Position numbers and translations under genes: made by a program
Notes under the pieces: model-generated
The model's database searches: none
The model's input: the letters and a program-made list of their open reading frames with translations, nothing else
What the model was told of the DNA's origin: nothing
Source: Vulcanimicrobiota bacterium
GTDB taxonomy: Bacteria; Vulcanimicrobiota; Vulcanimicrobiia; Vulcanimicrobiales; Vulcanimicrobiaceae
DNA length: 43,204 nt
Assembly: GCA_013036315.1 (NCBI GenBank)
Contig: JAAXMC010000101.1
Location: forward strand, 1 to 43,204
Reading direction: 5' to 3'
Part shown: positions 1 to 7,549 of the stretch, piece after piece
How the letters are laid out: every line of letters begins with the position of its first letter
Position numbering within the stretch: the stretch's first letter is position 1

Positions 1-427
1 GGGCCGGGGTTTGAAAGAGTCGCTGTAATTCGGCAGCGGTCCAGCGGGAGTTGGTCGCGATCGCGCCGGCTTTGCGCAGCGCCCGCCGTATCGGCGTTTG
101 CTCGCGGATGCGCGCGACGAGATTCTTGTGCGGGTAGGTGAACGCGAAGGGATCGTGGATCGTCACGATGCTGGGCGCGTGCGGATCGAAGCGCATGCCG
201 TTCCACGGAAACCATACGGCGTCGGCGCGCATACCGCGCAGATCACGCGGTTCGACGACCGGGCGATCGAATTCCGTGGTGAGCTCCTGGGCTTGGCGCC
301 GATCGCGAACGACGAAACGCACGTCGGCTTCGCCCAGCGCCTGCAGTCCTGCGAGCACGCCCCGCACGTACCTGCCCATTCCGCGCCGGTCAGCCGCGAG
401 ATTGAACGCGTCGACCGCGAGGATCAC
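1..427 (-). CDS. Glycosyltransferase family 4, N-terminal part (runs off window)
   Basis: Reading the minus strand from a GTG at 427-425 gives an uninterrupted frame to the window edge (142 codons). It has a typical GT-B N-terminal domain: a start like VILAVDAFNLAADRRGMGRY (substrate loop with R-x-GMGRY), a central TIHDPFAFTYP strand-loop, and a TNSRWTAAEL segment near residue 130, as in GT4 mannosyl- and rhamnosyltransferases. The nucleotide-sugar-binding C-terminal domain lies outside the window. The GTG overlaps the stop of the CPBP gene by 4 nt (GTGA, 424-427), so the two are probably translationally coupled. The acceptor is unknown; glycan or lipid glycosylation in the cytoplasm is the family expectation. 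Confidence 0.8.
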   Translation of the reverse strand, partial: MILAVDAFNLAADRRGMGRYVRGVLAGLQALGEADVRFVVRDRRQAQELTTEFDRPVVEPRDLRGMRADAVWFPWNGMRFDPHAPSIVTIHDPFAFTYPHKNLVARIREQTPIRRALRKAGAIATNSRWTAAELQRLFQTPA

Positions 428-1113
428 TTGCCCAGCTGTGGCGCGAAGAGCAGAGCCACGAAGGAAACGGCGTTGAACAACCCGTGCGTGATCATCGGAG
501 CATATGCGTTTTGGGTCCGGGCGTAGACGGCGCAGAGAATGACGCCGCCAATCGCGAGAGGCAGCGCGAGGATCAAGTTTTGCAAGAGCGGCACTCCGGG
601 CGATGCGTGCACTAAACCGAAAAGTATGCTGCTCGCAAGCGCGGCGATCCAGAAGCGGCTGTATCTGCGGATCGCATTGAAAAGAAGAACGCGAAAGACC
701 ATTTCTTCGGCGATGGCGGCGAGAACGATCCCGAGAAATGCGAATAACGCTTTCGTGGCCGGAGTCTTCATGCTCAAGAACAAGGTGACGGCTTGTTCGC
801 TGACCTTCACGTGGAGCGCCGTTTGAAGCAGCGTTTCTAAACCGTTGGTCAGGATGACCATAGCGAGTGCGCCGGTAGCGGCGATGCCGAGAGTGCGCGC
901 ACTAGGCGCGCGAAATCCGAGTGCGCGGAACGAGGTCCCGGCGGCCCACGGGAGCAGCAAGCCCAGAGCGACGATCGCGGCCAGATCCGTTCCGGCTAAC
1001 ACTCCCAAGGCGATCCCGGCCGGCGGATGCTGCAGCGTATAGCGATCGGTCCTGTGCGCGAGCGCCCATTGAATGCTCGGAGCCACATTACCGATGACGA
1101 CGGCGACGAGCAT
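424..1113 (-). CDS. CPBP family intramembrane glutamic metalloprotease
   Basis: A 229-residue polytopic membrane protein. The CPBP (Abi/Rce1-like, PF02517) motifs are visible: EE-x3-R as EEMVFR near residues 136-141, FGLVHA near 165-170, and H210 in ITHGLFNAV. Family members cleave CAAX-type or other membrane peptides, or work in bacteriocin immunity; the substrate here is unknown. I take ATG at 1113 because the longer open frame upstream only shadows rsmA. That start leaves the first helix short, so an unrecognised start between 1113 and the rsmA stop (1154) is possible. It lies 40 nt after rsmA and overlaps the glycosyltransferase by 4 nt. Confidence 0.82.
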   Translation of the reverse strand: MLVAVVIGNVAPSIQWALAHRTDRYTLQHPPAGIALGVLAGTDLAAIVALGLLLPWAAGTSFRALGFRAPSARTLGIAATGALAMVILTNGLETLLQTALHVKVSEQAVTLFLSMKTPATKALFAFLGIVLAAIAEEMVFRVLLFNAIRRYSRFWIAALASSILFGLVHASPGVPLLQNLILALPLAIGGVILCAVYARTQNAYAPMITHGLFNAVSFVALLFAPQLGK

Positions 1114-1153
1114 CGCCCCGAACGTTATCAGCGAACGTCCGGCTGAAAAGGTG

Positions 1154-1975
1154 CTAGCCGGCGGAAAGGGCGTCGGCGATTTTTGCGAAGTCGCCGATGG
1201 CGAGCTGTTCTCCACGTATCTCCGTATCGTAGTTGAGCCGGCGCAGCACATCCGTGACGGCCGCGCGTTCGATATGCAGCGCCAGCGACAAACTGTTCGC
1301 GAGCGTTTTGCGGCGGTACGCGAACGCTCCGCGCACGACCTGCAAGAAATGCGCTTCGTCGGCAACCGAAACCGCCGGCAGCTCGCGACGCTGCAAGCGC
1401 ACGACGGCCGAGTCGACTTTCGGCTGCGGGTAGAATGCGCGCGGTGACAGCGTGAATGCGCGTTCCACGTGCATCGCGTACTGCACGGCGATGGAAAGGC
1501 TGCCGTACGCGCGCGTTCCGGGTTTGGCGCGCAGGCGGTCGGCGACATCTTTTTGCATCATCACGACGATCGTTTGCGGGCTCATCCGCATCTCGATAAA
1601 GCGCATGATGAGCGGCGTCGCGATATTATAAGGAAGATTGCCCGTGACGTTCCACGGTTTATCTGCGGCAAACGCGGCATAATCGAACGCGAGCGCGTCG
1701 GCCTGGACGATCGTGGCGCCGGCCAAATCCTCGCGCGACCGCAAAATGCGCATCATGTCGTCGTCGAGTTCGATCGCGGTCACATCGGCGCGCGCTTCCA
1801 GCAGCGCGCGCGTCAGCGTGCCGGTTCCCGGTCCAATCTCAAGAATGCGTTTCTCGCCCGCAGACATGACGAGGCCGGCGATGCGAGCCGCCGCGGTCAG
1901 GTCGACCAGGAAGTTTTGGCCTAGGCGCTTCTTCGGGCGGTAGCCGAAGCGCCGCAAGAGCTCCCGCGGATGCAT
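1154..1975 (-). CDS. rsmA: 16S rRNA (adenine1518/1519-N6)-dimethyltransferase RsmA (KsgA)
   Basis: A 273-residue Rossmann-fold methyltransferase that dimethylates two adjacent adenines in helix 45 of 16S rRNA late in 30S assembly, using S-adenosylmethionine. Visible features: N-terminal KKRLGQNFL (residues 15-23), SAM motif I EIGPGTGTLT (46-55), acidic motif II AIEL-DDD, and the catalytic NLPYNIATP motif (113-121). Length matches the family. ATG at 1975 is 15 nt after the stop of the 3D-domain gene. A cell-wall 3D/G5 gene followed by rsmA recalls the Bacillus yabE-rnmV-ksgA order, with rnmV absent here. Confidence 0.97.
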   Translation of the reverse strand: MHPRELLRRFGYRPKKRLGQNFLVDLTAAARIAGLVMSAGEKRILEIGPGTGTLTRALLEARADVTAIELDDDMMRILRSREDLAGATIVQADALAFDYAAFAADKPWNVTGNLPYNIATPLIMRFIEMRMSPQTIVVMMQKDVADRLRAKPGTRAYGSLSIAVQYAMHVERAFTLSPRAFYPQPKVDSAVVRLQRRELPAVSVADEAHFLQVVRGAFAYRRKTLANSLSLALHIERAAVTDVLRRLNYDTEIRGEQLAIGDFAKIADALSAG

Positions 1976-1990
1976 GGGAGCCGTTTCGCT

Positions 1991-3031
1991 CTAGCGGAGC
2001 GTGTAAACTTTTATCGGCCGCCGGCCGAACTGAATCGCGTCGCTGTACGAGTTGAAACCGAGGTCGATGCGGTTGCCGATGATCGCGCCGCCGGTATCTC
2101 CGGCGATCGCGAATCCGTAGCCCGGAATAAAGAGCTTGGTGCCCAGCGGAATAACGCGCGGATCGACAGCTACGATTCCGCGGCCGGCACGATACCCGGT
2201 TGCGGTGTATCCGCTGCAGCCCGCGCAGGATGCGGTGTAAGCGGTAGCGATCATGTCCATCGCGTCAGCCGCGATGTACGCGGTTTTCTGAAGCCCGCGC
2301 TGCGCGAAATCGGCGAACGCCGCATACGTGCCGACGCCTTCGGCGATGACGCGAGCGTGCGCTTTTCGCAAGAGATGCGAAGCCAGAATACGCTTACGGA
2401 GCTTCCCGTCCGAGCTTATGAAACTGATAATCGCGAGGCGTTCCCCGGCGCGCCCCGGCGAAACGATTTTTGTTTTTCCGGGCGGCAACGAGAAATCGAT
2501 TCCATGGATGGTTTGCGGCGCGATCCGCAGCCTTTGCGCGGAAATCCATTTTGTGATGTGCGTGACGCGGATCGTTTGTCCCGCGGAAATCGGATCGGCC
2601 AAAGACGGCGACACCTTGTCGTAGGTTCGCAGCACGACGCGCTGCTCTTCGAGCAAAGCTCCGACGTCGGCGGCATTGCTGACGATCGTTTTGCGAACGT
2701 TGCCGTCGATCAGCGTAACGGGCACGGATGCCGAATATTCGATTTGCAGCTCGGGCGCGATCGGTGTGTCGACGGAAGGATGAACGTAATCGCCGGCGCC
2801 CACGGTGATGCCGCGCTCTTTCAAAAAATCGCCGACGGTACGCGCAGATGTAAGCTGCACGGTCTGCGTCTGCTGTGATTGGAAGATGACGGACTGTTGG
2901 GTGCCGGAGTTTCCGAGCGCGGCTGCGAGCGCCGACGTGGGGTGGGTAAGGCAGCCTGCGGTCACGAGGCTTAAGGTGAGGGCGCCTGCGGCAATCAGCT
3001 CGCACGCGCGTCGTGGAGTGCGTCCTATCAA
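1991..3031 (-). CDS. Secreted DUF348/G5/3D-domain protein (YabE/Rpf-like cell-wall enzyme)
   Basis: A 346-residue exported protein. After a basic and hydrophobic N-terminus ending VTAGC (signal peptide, weak lipobox) come two DUF348 repeats (about residues 58-160), a G5-like domain (about 165-225) and a C-terminal 3D domain with the three family aspartates in VDPRVIPLG, AGDTGG and NRIDLGF. 3D domains have the MltA-type double-psi barrel fold and act as peptidoglycan lytic transglycosylases; G5/DUF348 partners occur in YabE and RpfB. I chose TTG at 3031 because AAGGAAT lies 6-7 nt upstream; a TTG at 3052 is in frame but has no such site. A candidate c-di-AMP riboswitch precedes it, and genes of this kind are classic targets. 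Confidence 0.88.
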   Translation of the reverse strand: MIGRTPRRACELIAAGALTLSLVTAGCLTHPTSALAAALGNSGTQQSVIFQSQQTQTVQLTSARTVGDFLKERGITVGAGDYVHPSVDTPIAPELQIEYSASVPVTLIDGNVRKTIVSNAADVGALLEEQRVVLRTYDKVSPSLADPISAGQTIRVTHITKWISAQRLRIAPQTIHGIDFSLPPGKTKIVSPGRAGERLAIISFISSDGKLRKRILASHLLRKAHARVIAEGVGTYAAFADFAQRGLQKTAYIAADAMDMIATAYTASCAGCSGYTATGYRAGRGIVAVDPRVIPLGTKLFIPGYGFAIAGDTGGAIIGNRIDLGFNSYSDAIQFGRRPIKVYTLR

Positions 3032-3066
3032 CCCAATTCCTTTCTGCAACAACCCATGGCTGGGCT

Positions 3067-3090
3067 AAAGGCGGCTTACAAGCTGCCTTT
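3067..3090 (-). promoter_or_regulatory. 10-bp hairpin just upstream of the 3D-domain gene
   Basis: Arms 3067-3076 and 3081-3090 pair over 10 bp (one G-U) around a 4-nt loop. On the minus strand the hairpin is followed by UUU then AGCCC, so it is a poor classical terminator. It lies 35 nt before the TTG start and directly after the riboswitch-like core, where an expression platform would be expected. Confidence 0.5.
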
Positions 3091-3200
3091 CAAGTCGGCT
3101 AGGGTTAGCGGTCGGTTTCGGCTGACGGATCCAGAGCGGACACGCCATGAACTTTTCCTGAGAGTGCCGGAGCCTCGGGAGGCGTCCGGCAGTTCCCGGG
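3067..3200 (-). promoter_or_regulatory. Candidate c-di-AMP (ydaO/yuaA-type) riboswitch
   Basis: Minus-strand leader of the 3D/G5 gene. It contains GGGAAC, then a GCCGGA...UCCGGC stem with an inner CCUC/GAGG, then CUCUCAGG, CAUGGCG, and the block GGAUCCGUCAGC followed 11 nt later by GCUAACC. These occur in the order of ydaO-class aptamers, where the 3' signature reads CCGUCAGCUAACC without a break. The interruption between CAGC and CUAACC, and a possible promoter very close to the 5' end, weaken the call. Target context supports it: RpfB/YabE-like wall enzymes are established targets of this class. A glycine riboswitch was considered because of CUCUCAGG and rejected. Confidence 0.45.
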
Positions 3201-3201
3201 C

Positions 3202-3207
3202 ACTATA
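3202..3207 (-). promoter_or_regulatory. -10 element (TATAGT) for the 3D-domain/rsmA operon
   Basis: TATAGT on the minus strand, identical to the -10 proposed for rho, would place the start near 3195-3196 and give a leader of about 165 nt. I see no good -35 at 16-18 nt spacing. Confidence 0.35.
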
Positions 3208-3255
3208 CCATGTCTTTGAGAAGGCCGGCCTATGCCAAAAGTCACATTGCAAGCA

Positions 3256-3283
3256 GGAGCCTCCTCTTTTTGCTGGAGGCGCC
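3256..3283. repeat. Inverted repeat in the divergent intergenic region
   Basis: Arms 3256-3264 and 3275-3283 pair at 8 of 9 positions around a 10-nt loop containing TTTTT. It lies about 20 nt before the plus-strand glycosyltransferase start and upstream of the minus-strand promoter. It is not a clear terminator in either direction; it may be a leader hairpin or operator. Confidence 0.5.
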
Positions 3284-3303
3284 GCCGAGCGTTCCCTGAA
3301 TAG

Positions 3304-4455
3304 ATGACGCTCCCCATGAGAGTCGGCTTTTTTACAGAGGTGTATCGCCCGATCATCAACGGGGTCGTGGCCTCGGTCGACAACTTGGCGGAGGGTCTGC
3401 GCGCCTTGGGACACGAGGTCCATTGCTTTGCGCCCCACATCCCGGGCTCCGATGAAGACGATGGGGCCCTGCGGATGCCTTCGCTCCCGTTGCCGATATC
3501 CACGCCCTACCGCCTGACGGTTCCCGTCGTCAGCCGCCGCAACCGGCGCGGCATCATCAACCATCTGGACGTGGTTCACGCGCATTCGCCGTTCGTGACG
3601 GGATGGATGAGCGTGCGCTACGCGCGGCGCCTGCACGTGCCGCTCGTTTACACCTACCACACGCGGCTGGAAGAGTACGCGCACTACCTGCCGTTCGACC
3701 CCAAAGCCACGCGGTATGCCGCTTCTACGCTGACGCGCAGTTTCGCGAATTTAGCGGACGCGGTGATTGTGCCGACGCCCGCGATGCGGCAGCGCCTGGC
3801 GGAAATCGGCGTCACCGCGCACATCGAAGTCGTTCCGAGCGGGATCGATTTGGAACATTTCGGTTCGGGAAAAATGCGCGCCGATCTGCGCCGTTCGTTG
3901 GGAGCCAAATCCGGCGAACGCATAGTGCTTTTCGTCGGGCGCCTGGGCCGCGAAAAGAACGTCGAGCTGCTGCTGGATGCGCTCACGCTGACGAGAGTGC
4001 CCGCGCGTTTGGCAATTGCCGGCGACGGCCCGGAACGCGAGGCGCTCGAAGCCCATGCGCGCGAGCTCGGAATAAGCGATCGCGTGCGATTCTTAGGCGA
4101 GCTCGAGCGCGCCGATCTGCCGGACCTTTATGCGAGCGCCGACGCGTTTGTTTTTCCGAGCGTCAGTGAAACGCAAGGGCTCGTGCTGGTGGAAGCGATG
4201 GCAGCGGGAACGCCCGTCATCGCAGCGGATGCGGACGTCGTGCGCGAGGTGCTCGCGGGCGAAGGACGGCTCGTTGCACTTTCGGCGCGATCCTTTGCCG
4301 AGGCGATCGACGCGCTTCCGGCCGAGCCGCCGGCCCATGAAATCGCTCGCAGCCGCGCGGCTGCCGCGGCATTCGGAATCGACCGGCAAGCGCGTCGCGT
4401 GGCCGCGCTTTACGAGGCGTTGCGTGCCCGCGAGGTGCAGGCGGCTACTCCTTGA
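3304..4455 (+). CDS. Glycosyltransferase family 4 (PimB/diacylglycerol glucosyltransferase-like)
   Basis: A complete GT-B glycosyltransferase of 383 residues. The N-terminus (MRVGFFTEVYRPIINGVVAS, then VHAHSPFVTGWM near 80-92) is typical of enzymes that transfer glucose or mannose to lipid or polyprenyl acceptors. The C-terminal domain has FVGRLGREKN, the AGDGPE loop, and the EX7E motif in SETQGLVLVEAMAAGTP. ATG at 3304 or 3316 could be the start; neither has a convincing ribosome-binding site. The gene ends inside the -35 region of the LexA-controlled promoter that follows. The donor and acceptor cannot be read from sequence; a glycolipid or cell-envelope role is inferred. Confidence 0.88.
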   Translation: MTLPMRVGFFTEVYRPIINGVVASVDNLAEGLRALGHEVHCFAPHIPGSDEDDGALRMPSLPLPISTPYRLTVPVVSRRNRRGIINHLDVVHAHSPFVTGWMSVRYARRLHVPLVYTYHTRLEEYAHYLPFDPKATRYAASTLTRSFANLADAVIVPTPAMRQRLAEIGVTAHIEVVPSGIDLEHFGSGKMRADLRRSLGAKSGERIVLFVGRLGREKNVELLLDALTLTRVPARLAIAGDGPEREALEAHARELGISDRVRFLGELERADLPDLYASADAFVFPSVSETQGLVLVEAMAAGTPVIAADADVVREVLAGEGRLVALSARSFAEAIDALPAEPPAHEIARSRAAAAAFGIDRQARRVAALYEALRAREVQAATP

Positions 4456-4487
4456 CTCGAACATACGTTCGATGTACGATAGGGTCA
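4452..4487 (+). promoter_or_regulatory. Sigma-70 promoter with embedded LexA (SOS) box
   Basis: TTGACT (4452-4457), 17-nt spacer, TACGAT (4475-4480). Within the spacer, at 4458-4471, lies CGAACATACGTTCG, which fits the Gram-positive LexA consensus CGAAC-RNRY-GTTCG at every position. LexA bound there would block RNA polymerase. The predicted transcription start (about 4487) coincides with the downstream ATG, so the mRNA would be leaderless. It is the only such box I found in the window. Confidence 0.82.
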
Positions 4488-4900
4488 TGAGAGCGGTAAA
4501 TGCGTCCGCCGGGTATGCGGCGGATGACGCGGGCAACGGCGTTGCTTACGTTCGCATGAGCCTCAAGGAAGGCGCCCCGCGGGTGTTGCGGGTCGCGTTC
4601 AGAGTGCAGCGTCAGCCGGCCTTATCGGGCCGCGAGGTCGGGTATGCCGCGCTGACCGCAGTCTGCGCCGCCGTGCGACGCCGGGGTTTGGATTTCGTGC
4701 GATTCGCCGTCGACGACGCCGCGCTGGTCGCGGACTTGCAAAGACCGGACAACGTGCCGCCTCCGCTCGCGATGCCTTACGTTCGTCTAGGCTGCGCGCT
4801 CAATCAATTCCGGAGGTATGAAATCGCCGCGCTGCCGGCGAGCGACGCTGATTTAACGGCCCGCGCTCGTTCGGAAGCGGCAATGCACGTCGCCGCCTAA
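4487..4900 (+). CDS. SOS-regulated small protein, possible degenerate RNase H-like fold
   Basis: A 137-residue protein I cannot assign to a named family. ATG 4487 is exactly 6 nt after the TACGAT -10; an in-frame ATG at 4472 lies inside the promoter and is unlikely. Its layout resembles RNase HI-like (RVT_3) domains: an N-terminal strand pair, a GYAALTAVCAAVRRRG helix, a strand ending VDDAALV (compare GDSxLV), then a helix and a final ASDADLTARARSEA stretch. The glutamate and last aspartate of the RNase H active site are not evident, so catalysis is doubtful. It sits 2 nt before the alkyladenine glycosylase gene under a LexA-box promoter, which suggests a DNA-damage role. This is inference. 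Confidence 0.6.
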   Translation: MRAVNASAGYAADDAGNGVAYVRMSLKEGAPRVLRVAFRVQRQPALSGREVGYAALTAVCAAVRRRGLDFVRFAVDDAALVADLQRPDNVPPPLAMPYVRLGCALNQFRRYEIAALPASDADLTARARSEAAMHVAA

Positions 4901-4902
4901 CG

Positions 4903-5502
4903 GTGGCGCGCTTTCGCCGCTTGCGCGCGGACGAATTGCCCGCCGGCACGATCGATTTGGCAAAAGCGCTGATCGGGTGCGTGCTCGTCCGCAACACCCC
5001 CGAAGGCCGCAGCGCGGGGCGGATCGTCGAAACCGAAGCTTATGTCATCGGTGATCCGGCCTCGCATGCCTATCGCGGAAAAAGCCCTCGCAATGCGTCG
5101 ATGTTTTTGGCCGCGCACCGCGCGTATGTGTACAAAATCTATGGCACGTCTTTTTGCGTGAACGTTACCAGCGAACGCGCAAACGAGGGTGCCGCCGTCT
5201 TGGTGCGCGCGCTCGAGCCGCTGGCGGGATTGGATCTGATGGAGCGCAGGCGGCGCGCGCCGCGCGCGCTCGATCTCTGCCGGGGGCCTGGCCGGTTGTG
5301 CCAGGCCTTGGCGATCGATGCGACGCTCGATGGAGTCGATCTTTTGCGCGGCCGCGAGCTCTGGCTTGCCGCGCCGTCAGCCGATCCGCGACCGGTCGGA
5401 ACCAGCCGGCGAATCGGAATAGCCAAAGCCTCGCGGCGGCGGCTGCGCTTCTTCGAACGCAGCAATCCGTTCGTCTCCGGGCCCAAACACTTGTCGTACT
5501 GA
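4903..5502 (+). CDS. mpg: DNA-3-methyladenine glycosylase, AAG/MPG family
   Basis: A 199-residue monofunctional DNA glycosylase (PF02245) that excises 3-methyladenine, hypoxanthine and other alkylated purines to start base-excision repair. Family signatures: RIVETEAYVIGDPASHAYRG near residues 40-59 (catalytic Glu and intercalating Tyr), SPRNASMF, YVYKIYGTSFCVNV, and a C-terminal RIGIAKA. The GTG start at 4903 is 2 nt after the previous stop, so it is probably cotranscribed from the LexA-box promoter. LexA control of an AAG-type glycosylase is inferred from that layout. Confidence 0.95.
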   Translation: MARFRRLRADELPAGTIDLAKALIGCVLVRNTPEGRSAGRIVETEAYVIGDPASHAYRGKSPRNASMFLAAHRAYVYKIYGTSFCVNVTSERANEGAAVLVRALEPLAGLDLMERRRRAPRALDLCRGPGRLCQALAIDATLDGVDLLRGRELWLAAPSADPRPVGTSRRIGIAKASRRRLRFFERSNPFVSGPKHLSY

Positions 5503-5519
5503 GGACCCTGTGCTATAGT
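5491..5519 (+). promoter_or_regulatory. Promoter of rho
   Basis: TTGTCG (5491-5496), 17-nt spacer, TATAGT (5514-5519), with TG at 5511-5512 as an extended -10. The start would be near 5525, giving a leader of about 90 nt. The -35 lies within the end of the glycosylase gene. Confidence 0.65.
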
Positions 5520-5523
5520 TTGG

Positions 5524-5557
5524 GCGTCGCGACGTACGGTTAGAACCTCCGCGACGC
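5524..5557 (+). promoter_or_regulatory. 5'-terminal stem-loop of the rho mRNA
   Basis: GCGTCGCG (5524-5531) pairs perfectly with CGCGACGC (5550-5557); inside the loop GGTT and AACC can pair further. The predicted transcription start falls on the first stem bases, so the mRNA would begin with a stable hairpin. Stabilising the 5' end or autoregulation by Rho are options. Confidence 0.5.
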
Positions 5558-5614
5558 ATACGTTTCCCCCGCTCACGCCCTACGAGTCCGGCAGCCTCGC
5601 CCGATCGTTTGGTT

Positions 5615-7093
5615 ATGCGGCGTGCGCGACTCTACGAGAGAGAAAATCCACTGCAATTCGAACATCGTCCCAATAATGACGGCCGTCCCGGCGGAGGACG
5701 CCGACGCCGGTCGCGACGCCATCGCCAATTTGGCAATAATCCCGCCCCGCACTTCGCTGAACATTTCCCGGCCGTCGCCGAGCAAGCGCTTCCGCAGATG
5801 CTCACGGCCGAGGAACTTTCCGAGAAATCGAAAGCCGACCTGAACACGCTCGCAAAAGAATTCGAGATCGACTCGCCGCTCAAACTCAAAAAAGAAGAGT
5901 TGATCCCGAAAATCATGGAGATCCAGGCGCAGCGCACGGGCCTCGAGAGCGCCAACGGCGTGCTCGACGTTCTGCCCGAAGGCTACGGATTTTTGCGCCG
6001 CGACGGCTACGTGATCGGCCCCGAAGACGTCTATGTGAGCCAAACGCAGATCCGGCGCTTCGAACTGCGTCGCGGTGACCTGGTGGACGGGCAAGTGCGC
6101 CGTCCTAAAGACAACGAGAAATATTTCGGTCTGATCCGCGTCGACCACATCAACGGTTTGTCACCCGAGGAAAGCCGCGGCCGCAGCCTTTACGAAAAAG
6201 GCACGCCGATCTATCCGAACGAGCGGTTCCGTCTCGAGGTGCGCTCCACGCAACTCTCGACGCGCGTCATCGATCTGTTCTGTCCGATCGGCAAAGGCCA
6301 GCGCGCGCTCATCGTATCGCCGCCCAAGGCCGGTAAAACGACGCTGCTCAAGAACATCGCCAACTCCATTTCAATCAATCATCCCGAGGCGCACATCATC
6401 GCGCTGCTCGTTGACGAACGCCCTGAAGAAGTCACCGATATGCAGCGGACGATCGACGGCGAAGTCGTCGCGTCGACGTTTGACGAGCACCCCGAAAATC
6501 ACACCGCCGTTGCCGAACTGACGATGGAGCGCGCCAAGCGCCTCGTCGAAATCGGCAAAGACGTCGTGATCTTACTCGACTCGATCACGCGTCTCGCGCG
6601 CGCCTGGAACCAAGTTATTCCGACTTCGGGCCGCACGCTTTCAGGCGGTCTCGACACCGCGTCGCTTCACAAACCGAAACGCTTCTTCGGCGCCGCGCGC
6701 AAGATCGAAGAAGGCGGCTCGCTCACGATCATCGCTACGGCGCTGGTTGAGACCGGTTCTAAAATGGACGACGTCATCTTCGAAGAGTTCAAAGGCACCG
6801 GCAATATGGAACTCAACCTGACGCGCAAACTCGCGGAGTCGCGAATCTTCCCGGCGATCGACATCAAGCGCTCGGGTACGCGTCACGAGGAGCTGCTGCT
6901 CAGCGAAGACGAGATGCGCAAGATCTGGATGCTGCGCCGCGCCACGAGCGTGCTCAACAGCGGCGACATTACCGAGATCATTCTCGACAAGATGGCGCAG
7001 ACGCGCACCAACGACGAGTTCTTGCAATCCGTCACGAAAGAAGCGCTCTCGCTGTCGCGTGGTTACAACGAAGAGGGCAACGGCAAGTACTGA
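5615..7093 (+). CDS. rho: Transcription termination factor Rho
   Basis: A 492-residue ATP-dependent RNA translocase that forms a hexameric ring and terminates transcription. Order: an arginine- and glycine-rich N-terminal extension (about 1-60), a Rho_N/SAP-like segment ([18 protein letters not shown]), the cold-shock RNA-binding domain ([14 protein letters not shown] onward), and the RecA-like ATPase with Walker [24 protein letters not shown] and Walker [15 protein letters not shown]. The Q-loop/R-loop region [12 protein letters not shown] is intact. I chose ATG 5615; TTG 5609 is in frame. A basic N-terminal insert occurs in Rho proteins of high-GC bacteria. Confidence 0.97.
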   Translation: MRRARLYERENPLQFEHRPNNDGRPGGGRRRRSRRHRQFGNNPAPHFAEHFPAVAEQALPQMLTAEELSEKSKADLNTLAKEFEIDSPLKLKKEELIPKIMEIQAQRTGLESANGVLDVLPEGYGFLRRDGYVIGPEDVYVSQTQIRRFELRRGDLVDGQVRRPKDNEKYFGLIRVDHINGLSPEESRGRSLYEKGTPIYPNERFRLEVRSTQLSTRVIDLFCPIGKGQRALIVSPPKAGKTTLLKNIANSISINHPEAHIIALLVDERPEEVTDMQRTIDGEVVASTFDEHPENHTAVAELTMERAKRLVEIGKDVVILLDSITRLARAWNQVIPTSGRTLSGGLDTASLHKPKRFFGAARKIEEGGSLTIIATALVETGSKMDDVIFEEFKGTGNMELNLTRKLAESRIFPAIDIKRSGTRHEELLLSEDEMRKIWMLRRATSVLNSGDITEIILDKMAQTRTNDEFLQSVTKEALSLSRGYNEEGNGKY

Positions 7094-7115
7094 CCTCCCG
7101 CCCGTCGATATAGGA

Positions 7116-7130
7116 TATAATAAGAGCATG
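7116..7130 (+). promoter_or_regulatory. Perfect -10 hexamer for a leaderless lipoprotein mRNA
   Basis: TATAAT (7116-7121) is followed after exactly 6 nt by the ATG at 7128. The predicted start of transcription is the first base of the ORF, the same geometry as at 4475-4487. No convincing -35 is present 17 nt upstream (TGACCT lies at 19 nt spacing). Confidence 0.6.
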
Positions 7131-7541
7131 GTCCGAGCGGTTGCCTTAGTTGCGTTACTCGCCGTCGCTGCGTGCGCCGGCACAAACCCGAGCGCGGGCC
7201 GAGTGGCGCAGTGCTTAGCGATCCTCGCTTTGCCGATGATCTATCCGCAAAGTGGTGCGACGGGCGTGCCCGACGGCAACTTCGATCTGTACTTTGGTTT
7301 CCCGGGCAATCCGACGCCGGCATTGGGTGCACCGGTGCTGACCGCGACGAACGCCCCCACCGTAAGCGGAAGCCCGATCGCTCCGGCGCCCGGTCCGCCG
7401 CCCAACTCGGCAACGCCGCCGCCCGGCAATCAGATGTTCGTCTCGCACATTCCGTCGCTGATGCCGTCGACGACGTATTCCGTTTCTCTCCCAGGCGGCG
7501 GCTGTGCAGGCGCGGGCTTGGGGACTTTCACCACGCAATAA
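7128..7541 (+). CDS. Small lipoprotein with one Ig-like domain
   Basis: 137 residues. The N-terminus [18 protein letters not shown] is a lipoprotein signal (LAVAAC). The body begins [19 protein letters not shown], which looks like a bacterial Ig-like (Big_5-type) domain opening, followed by a proline-rich region and a cysteine-containing C-terminus. The longer upstream frame overlaps rho and was rejected because of the -10 hexamer 6 nt before ATG 7128. Surface location is predicted; function is unknown. An rsuA/rluB-type gene follows 8 nt downstream, so the two may share a transcript without functional relation. Confidence 0.75.
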   Translation: MVRAVALVALLAVAACAGTNPSAGRVAQCLAILALPMIYPQSGATGVPDGNFDLYFGFPGNPTPALGAPVLTATNAPTVSGSPIAPAPGPPPNSATPPPGNQMFVSHIPSLMPSTTYSVSLPGGGCAGAGLGTFTTQ

Positions 7542-7549
7542 CCGCAAAC

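Noticed and set aside
3067-3200. Glycine riboswitch
   Set aside because: CUCUCAGG with AAAAG is reminiscent, but the 5' GGGAGAGA-type strand and the GCCGAAGG core are missing, and the target gene does not fit.
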